From positions 6,533,001 through 6,555,352 of the forward strand of contig BFEA01000009.1 of NCBI GenBank assembly GCA_003427395.1: DNA of 22,352 bases, read 5' to 3'. The notes under the pieces are model-generated. The model saw only the letters and a program-made list of their open reading frames with translations. It was not told the DNA's origin and searched no databases. The DNA comes from Chara braunii. Lineage: Eukaryota > Streptophyta > Charophyceae > Charales > Characeae. The position numbers and the translations under genes are program-made. This document shows positions 10,975 through 19,139 of the stretch, piece by piece (within the stretch, counting starts at the first letter, position 1; each line of letters begins with the position of its first letter).

Positions 10975-11597
10975 AAGCTTCTCTGATGTAGTTATATTCA
11001 TAGATCTGTGGTGGTTGGATGGCAGAACGTCGCGGTTGGCTGGTGTTGGAAGTAGAGGGTGGGATATCAAGCGTCCTACTAGTGAGGCGGCTAGCTGGTA
11101 GGATGAAAATAGGGTACAGCAGCAGCGGAGATGGTGGCTCTGCTGCGGTAAGTCTTGCCGGAGTGAGGTAAGAGGATGGATGGGGGGTTCTGGGACGTTC
11201 TCTGAACTTTTGCTTGCGTGAGTGGGAGAAGTAGAGGGTGGGACACATCTGTCCTACTAGTGAGGGGGCTTGCTGGTAGGATGGAAATAGGGTACAACAG
11301 CAGCGTAGATGGTGGCTCTGCTGCAGTAAGTCTTGCTGGAGTGAGGTAAAGAGGATAGATGGGGTTTTCTGAGGCGTTTTCTGAAGTCTTGCCTATTTTT
11401 TGAATTTTGTCGTAGTAATTCTTAATCTGGCTCCAATTTTTCTTCGCCAAAGTCGGGTGATGGCCCCGGTACCCCAAATCTTCAAAATGGACTTTCAGTT
11501 GCTTTTGGTGGTCTCGAGATGCTGTTTTACTCGTAAATCTGCGGTTAGAACAATGTTGGTTGGTGTTGGAAGTAGACGGGGGGATATCAAGCGTCCT
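10975..11597 (+). repeat. repeat family X, tandem array (~180-bp units)
   Basis: Units at about 11041-11220 and 11221-11400 share GTCCTACTAGTGAGG, then GGTAGGATG.AAATAGGGTA, then GATGGTGGCTCTGCTGC and AAGTCTTGC.GGAGTGAGGTA. A further partial unit (11499-11597) repeats 10975-11076 and is cut off by the poly(T) of the next SINE-like copy. Open frames on minus across this array (such as 11091-11723) are repeat artefacts. Confidence 0.8.
11436..11483 (+). repeat. X-associated 'head' segment
   Basis: CTTCGCCAAAGTCGGGTGAT followed by GGCCCCGGTACCCCAAAT is repeated, inverted, at 11705-11741 and, diverged, at 19495-19530. It follows an X unit both here and at 19.5 kb. Confidence 0.75.
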
Positions 11598-11741
11598 TTT
11601 TTTTTTTTTTTTTTTTTTTTTTGGGACAATGCTCCAATCTATTCGTGGGGAGCAGCACGTGCTGGGAACCAGGCCCAGCGTCCCATATAGAGTTACACAA
11701 ATCATTTGAGGTACCGGGGCCATTACCCGGCTTTGGCGAAG
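11597..11741 (-). repeat. SINE-like copy S2 with 5' head
   Basis: On minus: head GCCAAAGCCGGGTAATGG, a spacer, GGGACGCTGGGCCTGG, CCCCACGAATAGATTGGAGC, and a poly(A) tail (26 T at 11597-11622 on plus). The PLE begins inside the last bases of its head. Confidence 0.75.
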
Positions 11742-12218
11742 ACATCTGTTGGTTTAGTTAGATTTGTTATTTTTTACTCACCTGTGTTGAATGCGGTTTC
11801 GTGCTTCGATTGTACGAATGCGTAGCTGGTTCGGTTACTTCGTCTAGGTGACTTTGGGTTTCTACGCGTGGAGGTTCTATTCGGTCCTTCATGGTTCCTT
11901 AGGTTACTGCTGTCGACGAGTTCTCAGTCCTTTGTGGGGTCCTTTCTGGTTCTTGGTTATTTTTTAGGTCGGATTCACAAGTTACTGCTGTGGACTTTGT
12001 TTTTGATGCTCTACGTGGTTCCCCCTTTTTTTTAGGGTGTTCTTGGGGTTCGTACCGATGACCTGTTTCCTTTTTAGTCTTTTTTGTTTTTTCCTTTTTG
12101 CCTTTCTACGAAGGTTCGAACTGTTGAAGGATCGTTAAAAATTTCGGATCGTGGCTAGTGTTCGAATGACGCTTGCTTTGTGCAGGGCGCGNTCGGTTGT
12201 TTTCTCAGGGTCNGGTCG

Positions 12219-12225
12219 TATATAA
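12219..12225 (+). promoter_or_regulatory. TATA-like box in left pseudo-LTR
   Basis: TATATAA lies 38 bases upstream of the hammerhead start, so a transcript initiating 25-30 bases downstream would carry the ribozyme at its 5' end. The box is also present in the right repeat. Promoter role is inferred from position. Confidence 0.45.
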
Positions 12226-12256
12226 GTAGGTCTTAGGTTAGTGTCCTTTAAGTGAC

Positions 12257-12310
12257 TTAGACCCNTGATGAGTCNTGGTTGGCGGCCAGGCGAAACCGGT
12301 CGGGTCTTAA
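12257..12310 (+). ncRNA. hammerhead ribozyme (left copy)
   Basis: Same structure as the right copy (see 17552-17605). Stem I TTAGACCC (12257-12264) pairs with GGGTCTTAA (12302-12310); core [N]TGATGA, stem II closed by GGCGG, then CGAAACCGGTC. Predicted cleavage is after C12301. Core position C3 (12265) and one stem II base (12275) are N, so activity of this copy cannot be judged. Confidence 0.85.
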
Positions 12311-12608
12311 CGCCGGTCGAATGATTTTTTGTCCGAATTTGTGCTTAATGTTCATTCTTTCGCTATAACAAGTCGCGTTCGGGACACTCGTCCATTCCTT
12401 GATTTGGTTTGCTTTCCTCTCTCTTCTTCCTCTATCTTCCTTATCTTCTATCTCCTTCTTCTTATTCTCTGTGTTCTTGTGTGGTGGTGCACGTTCGGAT
12501 CTCAAGGCTATTTACTGTGTCTTATGCTATTAAAGCTTGACATATCTTTTTCTCACGAAGTAACCGTGGTAAAATTGATACTACCGGCGCGTGGCTTCGA
12601 CATCGACT

Positions 12609-14057
12609 ATGGCGTCTAATGGTAATCCAATGCTGCCTGCTAATCGCAATTGCTACAATTACGGTCAACCGGGTCATATATCTCGTTTTCGTCCGCTTCC
12701 GGATCGAAGGTTGAACGGAGCTCAGACTTTCACGGCAATCGTACCTGCTCAGCCGTTGCTGACTGTGCCACCTGCGTCGAACGTGGGAACTGCCGTACCT
12801 TATTACTCTGGTTACAATGGAGGGGCGGGTGGCAGTGGGTTGGGACAGAGAGTTAGATCACTAGAGGAGATAGTAGGAAGGATTAATAGTAAGCACGAGG
12901 CTGATGAGGCTAAAGTTAAGAAAGAACGTGAAGATGAGGATCGGAAGGCGCGTGAGAAAGAAGATGAGGAGAGAAGAATGAAGGAAAAGAAGGAACGTGA
13001 AGATCTCCAGAGGGAGATGCACAAAGAGATGGCATCCAAACTCGATAAAGTATGCGAAGCGGTCAATGCCAAGAAGGTCGGTGGTGACGATGAGGTGGGG
13101 AAGCTTCGTGCGCAAGTTGAAGTACTCACACGACGTTGCTATAACTTGGGAGGTGCTCAGAAGTCCAAGGAGGTGGATAGTGATGAGGTTACTAAATTAC
13201 GAGTTGAAGTCGAGAAACTGAAACGTGGAAAGCATGTTGCTAGTACTTCTGCAGTTGTTTTCTAGACCACCTGCGAAGCCGAGGAGGTTGCACGTCTTAG
13301 GAAGGAACATGCTGATGTGAAGGCTGCTACGGACAAGCGTCTGGCTACCTTGGAGGAAGTCATCTTTGCTCTTCAAAAAAATTGTGAAGCGGCCGAGGCG
13401 AATGCTGACGTATGGAGGAATGAAGCTCTTCGCCCCGGCAACAAACGTGGCAGCGTGGCTATTGGTCACACTCCTGTCAGTGATGCTCGGGTTCGGGCAA
13501 GGATTACCCCTGTGGTTCCACCGTGCTCTGGTGGCAGGGTTGATGTCCAGCTGAAGAACATCGTAGAAAGGCACAAACGTGAGGTGGAGCTGCTTAAGGA
13601 GATGCGCGCCCGAGAGGTCAAGGCCAGGAAGGAGTCGGAGGACGAGGTTGATAGATTGAAGAATGAGATGGCAAGACTCAACACCCGCAGGCGTTTGAAG
13701 GGTACGAATCTTAGGAGGAAGATGGATGAAGCTGCCGTACCTACTACGAAGGGAAAAACTGTTGTTGACTTGGTTGACCATGCCATGCAGAGGGATGTTT
13801 TCTTACGAGCTGCTCGAAAGGAGTTACGTGGAAAACGTAAGGAGAAAGTTATTGATATTTGCGACAAAGAGGGTGTGGAATACACCACGCTTGATCCCAC
13901 CACGGAAGCGATCGCCCAAGGGCGTGCTGACAGGGCAGTTGGAGTCGATCTTGACGATAGTAAAGGGAAAGGTAAGGAAGACATTGTGGTTGAGGTGACG
14001 GATGACGGAGGGGACAACTCTGAACCGAGCGACGGACGTGATTCTGCCTCTTCTTAG
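12609..14057 (+). pseudogene. PLE ORF1: zinc-knuckle and coiled-coil Gag-like protein, one in-frame TAG
   Basis: The first ATG is at 12609; an upstream in-frame GTG (12591) is not needed. The frame runs 483 codons to the TAG at 14055-14057 with one internal TAG at 13263-13265. Residues 15-28 (CYNYGQPGHISRFR) align with the retroviral-type knuckle C-x2-C-x4-H-x4-C, but the second Cys is Tyr and the last is Arg, each explained by one transition. A Gly/Pro-rich linker follows. From about residue 80 the protein is rich in Glu, Lys, Arg and Leu with heptad-like spacing, predicting a long coiled coil that resumes after the internal stop; a conserved-looking helical block (VVDLVDHAMQRDVFLRAARK) and an acidic Ser-rich tail end it. 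Such proteins bind RNA and self-associate in other retroelements; that role is inferred. It ends 129 bases before the first ATG of ORF2. Confidence 0.75.
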
Positions 14058-14185
14058 GATCACGCCTGGACGCGACATTTTTGTGGCTTGTAGTCCGTTT
14101 TTGTTGTCGACTTCGTGCTGCCTCGATTGATTGGCTGCGTAACAAGGATGTTAACCTATTGTTTAGTACTGCTATTTGTAGTTTG

Positions 14186-16949
14186 ATGTTGTTGAATGCG
14201 ATTCTGTGGGGTGATAAGTTGTTAGGGTTTTTCCCGTTGGTCGGGGGTTCTCATACGGTTGATGAGTGGGATGGTCCTCTAGTGTATGCCCTTGTGTCTC
14301 CATGGTCGCGTCATTTCTATATAGGTAGTACTGCCCATGATCTCCATACACGATGGAGAGAGCACGTCTATAGAGCATGCCAATCGAAAGTGATAGACGG
14401 TGGTAAACGTAATGAAAAACTTTATCGGTGGATTCGGAGGTGTGGTGCGCACACTTATGCTATTCTACCTTTATGTCGCTGTTCTGCGGATGATTTGTTG
14501 GAAACAAAGAAGTTCTTTATTCGTTTGTTTTCCCCTGCCCGCAATGTGCGAGACAAACCCAAGAGATTTCGTAGGAAACGTGCTGGTATCAAGGAAAGGC
14601 TGAGGAAGAAACGGACGGGCGGGGAGTGTGTTGTTGCATTGTCTAAAGTTGGTCCATCTCGCTGCTCCCTCTGTTCGTTCTGTGTGGCCGATGGCTTTCA
14701 GTCGGTCAACTTGCTTAAGATTCTGAATTGTTGTAAGGATAAAGGTGTTCATCGCATCGTGGTTTCTTGTGTGGGTGGGGATGATTTGGTTGATCAATGG
14801 AAGGTCTTGAAGCGACTGTATGGTGGAAGCCTGGTTGAGTGTCGTTTTGGGAAGCAGGAGCTTCGGTATTCCCGAGGTTGGCTGAAGGGTGGTGTCGTGT
14901 TGACTTTCGATCCTGTTATTTTTTTTCTTAGTCGTTCTTTCGCTCTTAGTGCGGAGCTGAGGACGTGGGAGTTTGATTTGGTCATTGCTGCATACACGAC
15001 TATTCGTACCTTTAGCGAGAAGCGGGCTCGTTTTCGGCTACGATGTATCTTATCGCGGCATGTACTGCTTGAGTATGGACTTCATATTAGGCAGAGGTTA
15101 GTCGTTAAGCTTGTGTATGACTATCGGATTTGCAAGGCAAATGTGCGGAAGTTGTGCTCACACCTTATTAGTAATCTGGGTATTCGGGAGGGATGGAAGG
15201 CGATGCTTGTTCCTCGATTGCGCATTGTGTGGCGCCGCAACCGAAGTATTGGGGATTTGATTCATGATTTCAGACTTTTTGCCAGATCTAGTTCCACTAA
15301 TTTCCCTTGCGCTGGTGCTCATGAGTTGCTCCCACGTATCAATGGCCATGTCTCCTGTAGGATCAATGATTTGCCTGGCATTTTTCCCCACTGGTTTCGC
15401 AATTCCAGGAATGTGGTTCGTCCGTCTCGTGTTCGCTCAGTCTCTCTTCTTCGCTCCCAGATTCTGTCTGGTTTTGAGTCCCACTCCTCCCTCCATGTTC
15501 CTGATTCTGTTCTTCCTGATCTTCTTCGTGGTTATCTGACGGCCCGGTAACGAGGTGATTCCTGAGTCTACTATCTGTGAGGACGAATTGGATACCTTTC
15601 TTTTTCTTCTTCGCGGGTTGGTCTGTTGCCCTATCGACCACAATCCGGGTGATTCCTATGTATGTTGCCCTACGTTGTATCGAAAGGGAATGTGTAAGTT
15701 GTTTGGCGAGAATCCGGTTTTTCTCCCATGCAATGATGAAGTGGAGTCAGTCTTGGAGGATTGCAGAAGTAGGTATTGTGCGAAGGGGTTGTAGAGTGTT
15801 GGTCAATGGAAGAAGTCTGGGAAATTTGGTTCGGCGTATTGCCTACCTAAGCATAAGGATATCTCCCGGTGGTGACCTATCTGTCCGTCTTTTTCTGAAT
15901 GTTCTGCAGCTGGCGGTCGTGTGGCTTCCCGGACCGTTATCGCTATGTTGTGGAATTTGCCGGTTGACTCAAATTTTAATCTGGGAAGTGTTGATCGTCT
16001 ACTGACCGCTATTAAGTTTGTGAATCGAGGACTGACTGAGAAAGACTATATGGTAGGTGCCTCCTTCAACATTAAGGAGATGTTCTCCAACTTGCCACAT
16101 AAATCTATCTTGAAGGCGTTATCCTGGGTGATTGATTTTTGGAACGAGAAGGGTGTGTCTGCTGTTGGGATTCGTAAGCAGGGAAAAAGAGCCAAGTTGC
16201 TTACCGGGCGGTGTGAGGTTGGGTGGAGGAGTCTCTCGTTGGCGAAATTTTTTGATTTCATTTCATTCGAGCTTGAGCATACTTTCGTTTCGGCTTCCGA
16301 ACAATTGCTACGACAGGAGATTGGGATACCCATAAGGAAATCTTCGAGTCCAGCGCTAGCTTGCTTACTTTGCGTTTTTAATGAATTTGTCTTTTTGACC
16401 AGCTTCGGGGTTGACCAGCGTTTGTTCCGGGGTTCCCGACTTGTGGACGATGTCTCGGTGTTTGTCAAGTGTAGGAAGGATGACGAATGTTCTTACGTTA
16501 AGGCTTTGGGCCTGATCGATACATTTAGACGGTGTTACGATGATAATCTTATTCTCGAGCAGACTAATATTGGTCAATGCTGGGATTTTCTTGGATGTGC
16601 GCTCCAAGTGTCCGAAGGGAAGAAGGGGGTAATGTGCTTCCCCCTAATGAAGAATCAACGAGAGGAAGTCAATGGAACGGTGGTTTTTCAATGTATTCAG
16701 GATTACGTGTCTTTTTCTAATCGACAGCAGAAGATGGCGGTGATTATTTCCTTTCTTCATCGAGCAAAAACATACTCCTCCATTGAAGGCATGGTGGTTC
16801 CTTTTCTGTTCTCTCTGAAATGCGAGTTGTGGAAACGAGGTTATCCAGATGGGTACTTTGACTCAGCATTGACTTACTTTTCGAAGAAATTTGGTGGGTT
16901 ATGGTCGGAATGGCTGCCGATTTTGACTGACTGGGGTCGCTTGCTGTGA
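14186..16949 (+). pseudogene. PLE ORF2: GIY-YIG endonuclease plus Penelope-type reverse transcriptase, broken
   Basis: First in-frame ATG is 14186, though the frame is open from 14042 and overlaps the end of ORF1, so a -1 fusion is possible. Residues ~31-130 form a GIY-YIG nuclease: LVYALVS, FYIGS, Arg and His in LHTRWREH, and catalytic Glu and Asn in ETKKFFIRLFSPARN. A linker contains RCSLCSFC and PRLRIVWRRNRSIGDL. The frame ends at TAA 15548-15550 and continues one base over (open from 15540) with PIDHNPGDSYVCCPTLY, a PLE N-terminal RT motif. TAG 15792-15794 and TGA 15873-15875 interrupt it; the TGA falls where SRW-R-PI is expected (CGA to TGA). Motif A reads FNIKEMFSNLPH (catalytic Asp to Asn at 16068), motif B GIPIRKSSSPALA, motif C LVDD (16440-16451), then WDFLGCAL and a thumb-like tail. 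Expected intact length is about 920 residues. Confidence 0.9.
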
Positions 16950-17513
16950 CTTGTTCTGGCCTCTGGCCTTGCTCCCGATAATAGGGAGTTGTGGATTCGA
17001 CTGTTGTGATGATGAAGGGTTGGTGAAGACATCTGTTGGTTTAGTAACTTTAGTTAGATTTGTTGTTTTTTACTCGCCTGTGTTGAATGTGGTTTCGTGC
17101 TTCGATCGTACGAATGCGTAGCTGGTTCGGTTACTTCGTCTTGGTGACTTTGAGTTTCTACGCGTGGAGGTTCTATTTGGTCCTTCATGGTTCCTTAGGT
17201 TACTGTTGTCGACGAGTTCTCAGTCCTCTGTGGGGTCCTTTCTGGTACTTGGTTATTTTTTAGGTCGGACTCACAGGTTACTGCTGTGGACTTTGTTTTT
17301 GATGCTCTACGTGGTTCCCCCCTTTTTTTAGGGTGTTCTTGGGGTTCATACCGATGACGTGTTCCTTTTTAGTCTTTTTTGTTTTTTCCTTTTTGCCTTT
17401 CTACGAAGGTTCGAACTGTTGAAGGATNGTTAAAAATTTNGGATCGTGGCTAGTGTTCGNATGACGCTTGCTTTGTGCAGGGCGCGGTCGGTTGTTTTCT
17501 CAGGGTCNGGTCG

Positions 17514-17520
17514 TATATAA
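17514..17520 (+). promoter_or_regulatory. TATA-like box in right pseudo-LTR
   Basis: TATATAA in the same position relative to the ribozyme as in the left copy. It could drive transcription into the right flank. Confidence 0.4.
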
Positions 17521-17551
17521 GTAGGTCTTAGGTTAGTGTCCTTTAAGTGAC

Positions 17552-17605
17552 TTAGACCCCTGATGAGTCCTGGTTGGCGGCCAGGCGAAACCGGTCGGGT
17601 CTTAA
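17552..17605 (+). ncRNA. hammerhead ribozyme (right copy), loopless stem III
   Basis: All core bases are present: CTGATGA (17560-17566) and GAA (17587-17589). Stem I is TTAGACCC (17552-17559) with GGGTCTTAA (17597-17605, one bulged T). Stem II is G-CCTGG/CCAGG-C (17567-17586) with a bulged T and a 7-base loop. Stem III is ACC/GGT (17590-17595) with no loop, so one molecule cannot close it; the palindrome ACCGGT would pair two molecules. Cleavage is expected after C17596. Small hammerheads of this kind, associated with Penelope-like elements and cleaving as dimers, have been reported; that knowledge supports both the ribozyme and the PLE call. Confidence 0.9.
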
Positions 17606-17994
17606 CGCCGGTCGGATGATTTTTTGTCCGAATTTGTGCTTCATGTTCATTCTTTCGCTATAACAAGTCGCGTTCGGGACACTCGTCTATTCCTTGGTTT
17701 GGTTTGCTTTCCCCTCTCTTCTTCCTCTATCTTCCTTATCTTTTATCTCCTTCTTCCTATTCTCTGTGTTTTGGTGTGGTGGTGCACGTTCGGATCTCAA
17801 GGCCATTTACTGTGTCTTATGCTATTAAAGCTTGACATATCATTACCCGACTTCGACTGGGAATCAATCCGAGAACTGTTGAGAACTATTGAAGAAATTT
17901 CAGGAGTCTGAGAAACTATTAAGAACTATCAAGAGAAAGGTGTGGTCACCTCAAAAACACGCCACCACAGAGGTCCGATGAATGTTCAAAACCC

Positions 17995-18154
17995 TTTTTT
18001 TTTTTCTTTTTTTTTTTTTGGAAAAAACATCTATGATGGGGAGTAGAGGGGATGCTGGTAAGAGTAGACACCTCCTCTACTCCCCTAGATGGATAGATGG
18101 CTCCGTTCCTATTGGTGGGGAGCTGCACCTGCTGGAAACCGGGTCCAGCATCCC
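17995..18154 (-). repeat. SINE-like copy S3
   Basis: Minus orientation: GGGATGCTGGACCCGG, then CAGCAGGTGCAGCTCCCCAC, CAATAGGAACGGAGCC, a variable middle with an inverted pair (GGGGAGTAGAGG / CCTCTACTCCCC on plus), and an A-rich tail (17995-18019 on plus). Confidence 0.8.
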
Positions 18155-18229
18155 TTTACATAGACAGTAGTGAAACTGCTGGAAACCGTCCCTAGCAACC
18201 TTTCTAAAACTCTCCACCCTGTCTTACTC

Positions 18230-18455
18230 CCTGCCGGACTCTTCCAGGCCTCGCACCCCCACCCTGCTGGGTTACAGGGCAAAACGACTCACCCCAGCTC
18301 CGACCAGCATCGTCCCCGCAGCAACCCTTGGTTGTCCCTTGGAATGCCCACCCCAAAGCATCCCCAGATCTCTCTACTATGCCTCACACTCCTGCATCAG
18401 GAGGTTACAGGGCAACACCCCAGCTCCGGCCAGCGTCGTTCTGGCATCGAACAGC
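18230..18455 (-). repeat. repeat family Y, inverted copy
   Basis: Reverse complement of 10559-10790: TCGATGCCAGAACGACG, CGGAGCTGGGGT, GCCCTGTAACC and GAGGCCTGGAAGAG occur in the same order on minus. Confidence 0.75.
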
Positions 18456-18531
18456 TGCACATCACTAAGTATATCAGCAATGGATCCGTCTGAAATGAGT
18501 TGCTAGGATTCCGCAGAATCATAAATCATTC

Positions 18532-18684
18532 TTAAACCACTAGTACCTTTGCCGCTTGGAAAATAGCGGGCCTCGGGTAGGCATCCGACCTTTGCAGCGG
18601 CCGAAACAAAACGACGGCCGCCGATCAGATTTATCAATGGCAGTCGTCGTCGGGCCCGACCTCCGAAAGGTACTAGTGGTTTAA
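18532..18684. mobile_element. 153-bp MITE with perfect 19-bp terminal inverted repeats
   Basis: TTAAACCACTAGTACCTTT (18532-18550) is the exact reverse complement of 18666-18684. The outermost TTAA at both ends could be a piggyBac-like TTAA duplication, or the inner TA a Tc1/mariner-like one; the palindromic ends make these indistinguishable. The interior is GC-rich and partly palindromic (GGGCC / GGCCC, CGGCCG). No coding capacity. Confidence 0.8.
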
Positions 18685-18761
18685 GACCCCCTTGGCAACC
18701 AGTTTTTTTTTTTTTTGAAATGAGCAGAATTCAGATAATGACTCAGCAACCCCGCCCGTCA

Positions 18762-18900
18762 ATCCTCTTTACCTCACTCCGGAAACACTTACTGCAGCAG
18801 AGCCACCATCTCTACCGCTGCTATACCTTATTCCCATCCTACCAGCTAGCCCCCTCACTAGTAGGACGCGTGATATCCCACCATCTCTTTCTCCCACTCA
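18762..18900 (-). repeat. repeat family X, inverted unit
   Basis: On minus it reads GAGTGGGAGAAAGAGATGG, GGATATCACGCGTCC, TACTAGTGAGGGGGCTAGC and GGTAGGATGGGAATAAGGTA, matching the X units at 11.0-11.4 kb. Confidence 0.75.
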
Positions 18901-19139
18901 CCTCGTTCTTTCTTGATGCTAATGATGGTGATGATTAGTATTTGTAAAAGCTGTAAATGCTATATCAGCTATTCTGGCCTCCTAACCCTAGGGTAAATCC
19001 TAGCCTTCCCTGTACTAGGATATAGTCACTCAGAGACAATACCAATCTAACCGACTCCCCCCATAGCTGATCTCTTCTCGCCACCTAGCAGCCCCCCCCG
19101 GTTCGCCACTGGATTGCCTTCCTCCATCGACAAACCCCA

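Larger units (their letters stand above)
11734..12546 (+). repeat. left pseudo-LTR
   Basis: Matches 17021-17841 from TGGCGAAGACATCTG to GCTTGACATATC, with about 25-30 substitutions, a 9-base length difference near 11757 and a few small indels. It contains a TATA-like box, the hammerhead and a long C/T tract (about 12410-12475). Four single N bases (12192, 12213, 12265, 12275) mark unresolved sites. Confidence 0.92.
11734..17841 (+). mobile_element. Penelope-like retroelement with N-terminal GIY-YIG, ORF1 and pseudo-LTRs
   Basis: The element has two direct repeats of about 815 bp, hammerhead ribozymes in both, ORF1 (zinc knuckle and coiled coil) and ORF2 (GIY-YIG endonuclease then reverse transcriptase). 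GIY-YIG plus RT plus hammerhead plus pseudo-LTR is diagnostic of Penelope-like elements; endonuclease upstream of RT is the permuted arrangement described for Chlamys (green lineage) and Naiad elements. Not an LTR retrotransposon: no integrase, RNase H, protease or primer-binding site is seen. CATTACCCGGCTT (11721-11733) and CATTACCCGACTT (17841-17853) form a 12/13 candidate target duplication, overlapping the right repeat by one base. The pseudo-LTRs differ by a few percent. At least three stops and one frameshift make this copy inactive as written. Confidence 0.9.
17021..17841 (+). repeat. right pseudo-LTR
   Basis: Second copy of the ~815-bp direct repeat, beginning 71 bases after the ORF2 stop. 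Single N bases are at 17428, 17440, 17460 and 17508; 17508 is the same site as N12213 in the left copy. Where the other copy is readable, most Ns fall in CpG. Confidence 0.92.

Noticed and set aside
11091-11723. 210-codon minus-strand ORF
   Set aside because: It runs antisense through repeat X units and a poly(Lys) stretch from the poly(T) tract; a repeat artefact.
12591-12608. GTG start six codons upstream of the ORF1 ATG
   Set aside because: A eukaryotic element would use the ATG at 12609 in good context (ACTATGG); the upstream codons add no recognised sequence.
12329-12619. Plus ORF in the pseudo-LTR, also found at 17624-17911
   Set aside because: Starts with TTG, is made mostly from the C/T tract, and its two versions diverge after the repeat ends.
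12812-14145. Several long minus-strand ORFs opposite ORF1
   Set aside because: Ser/Leu/Phe-rich shadows produced by the Glu/Lys-rich coiled-coil codons on plus.
14186-15550. Homing endonuclease or group I intron protein
   Set aside because: The GIY-YIG domain alone would allow it, but it is joined to a PLE RT frame and lies between pseudo-LTRs with hammerheads.
11734-17841. LTR retrotransposon interpretation of the central element
   Set aside because: The direct repeats and zinc knuckle suggest it, but there is no integrase, RNase H, protease or primer-binding site, and the GIY-YIG, Penelope-type RT and hammerheads point to a PLE.
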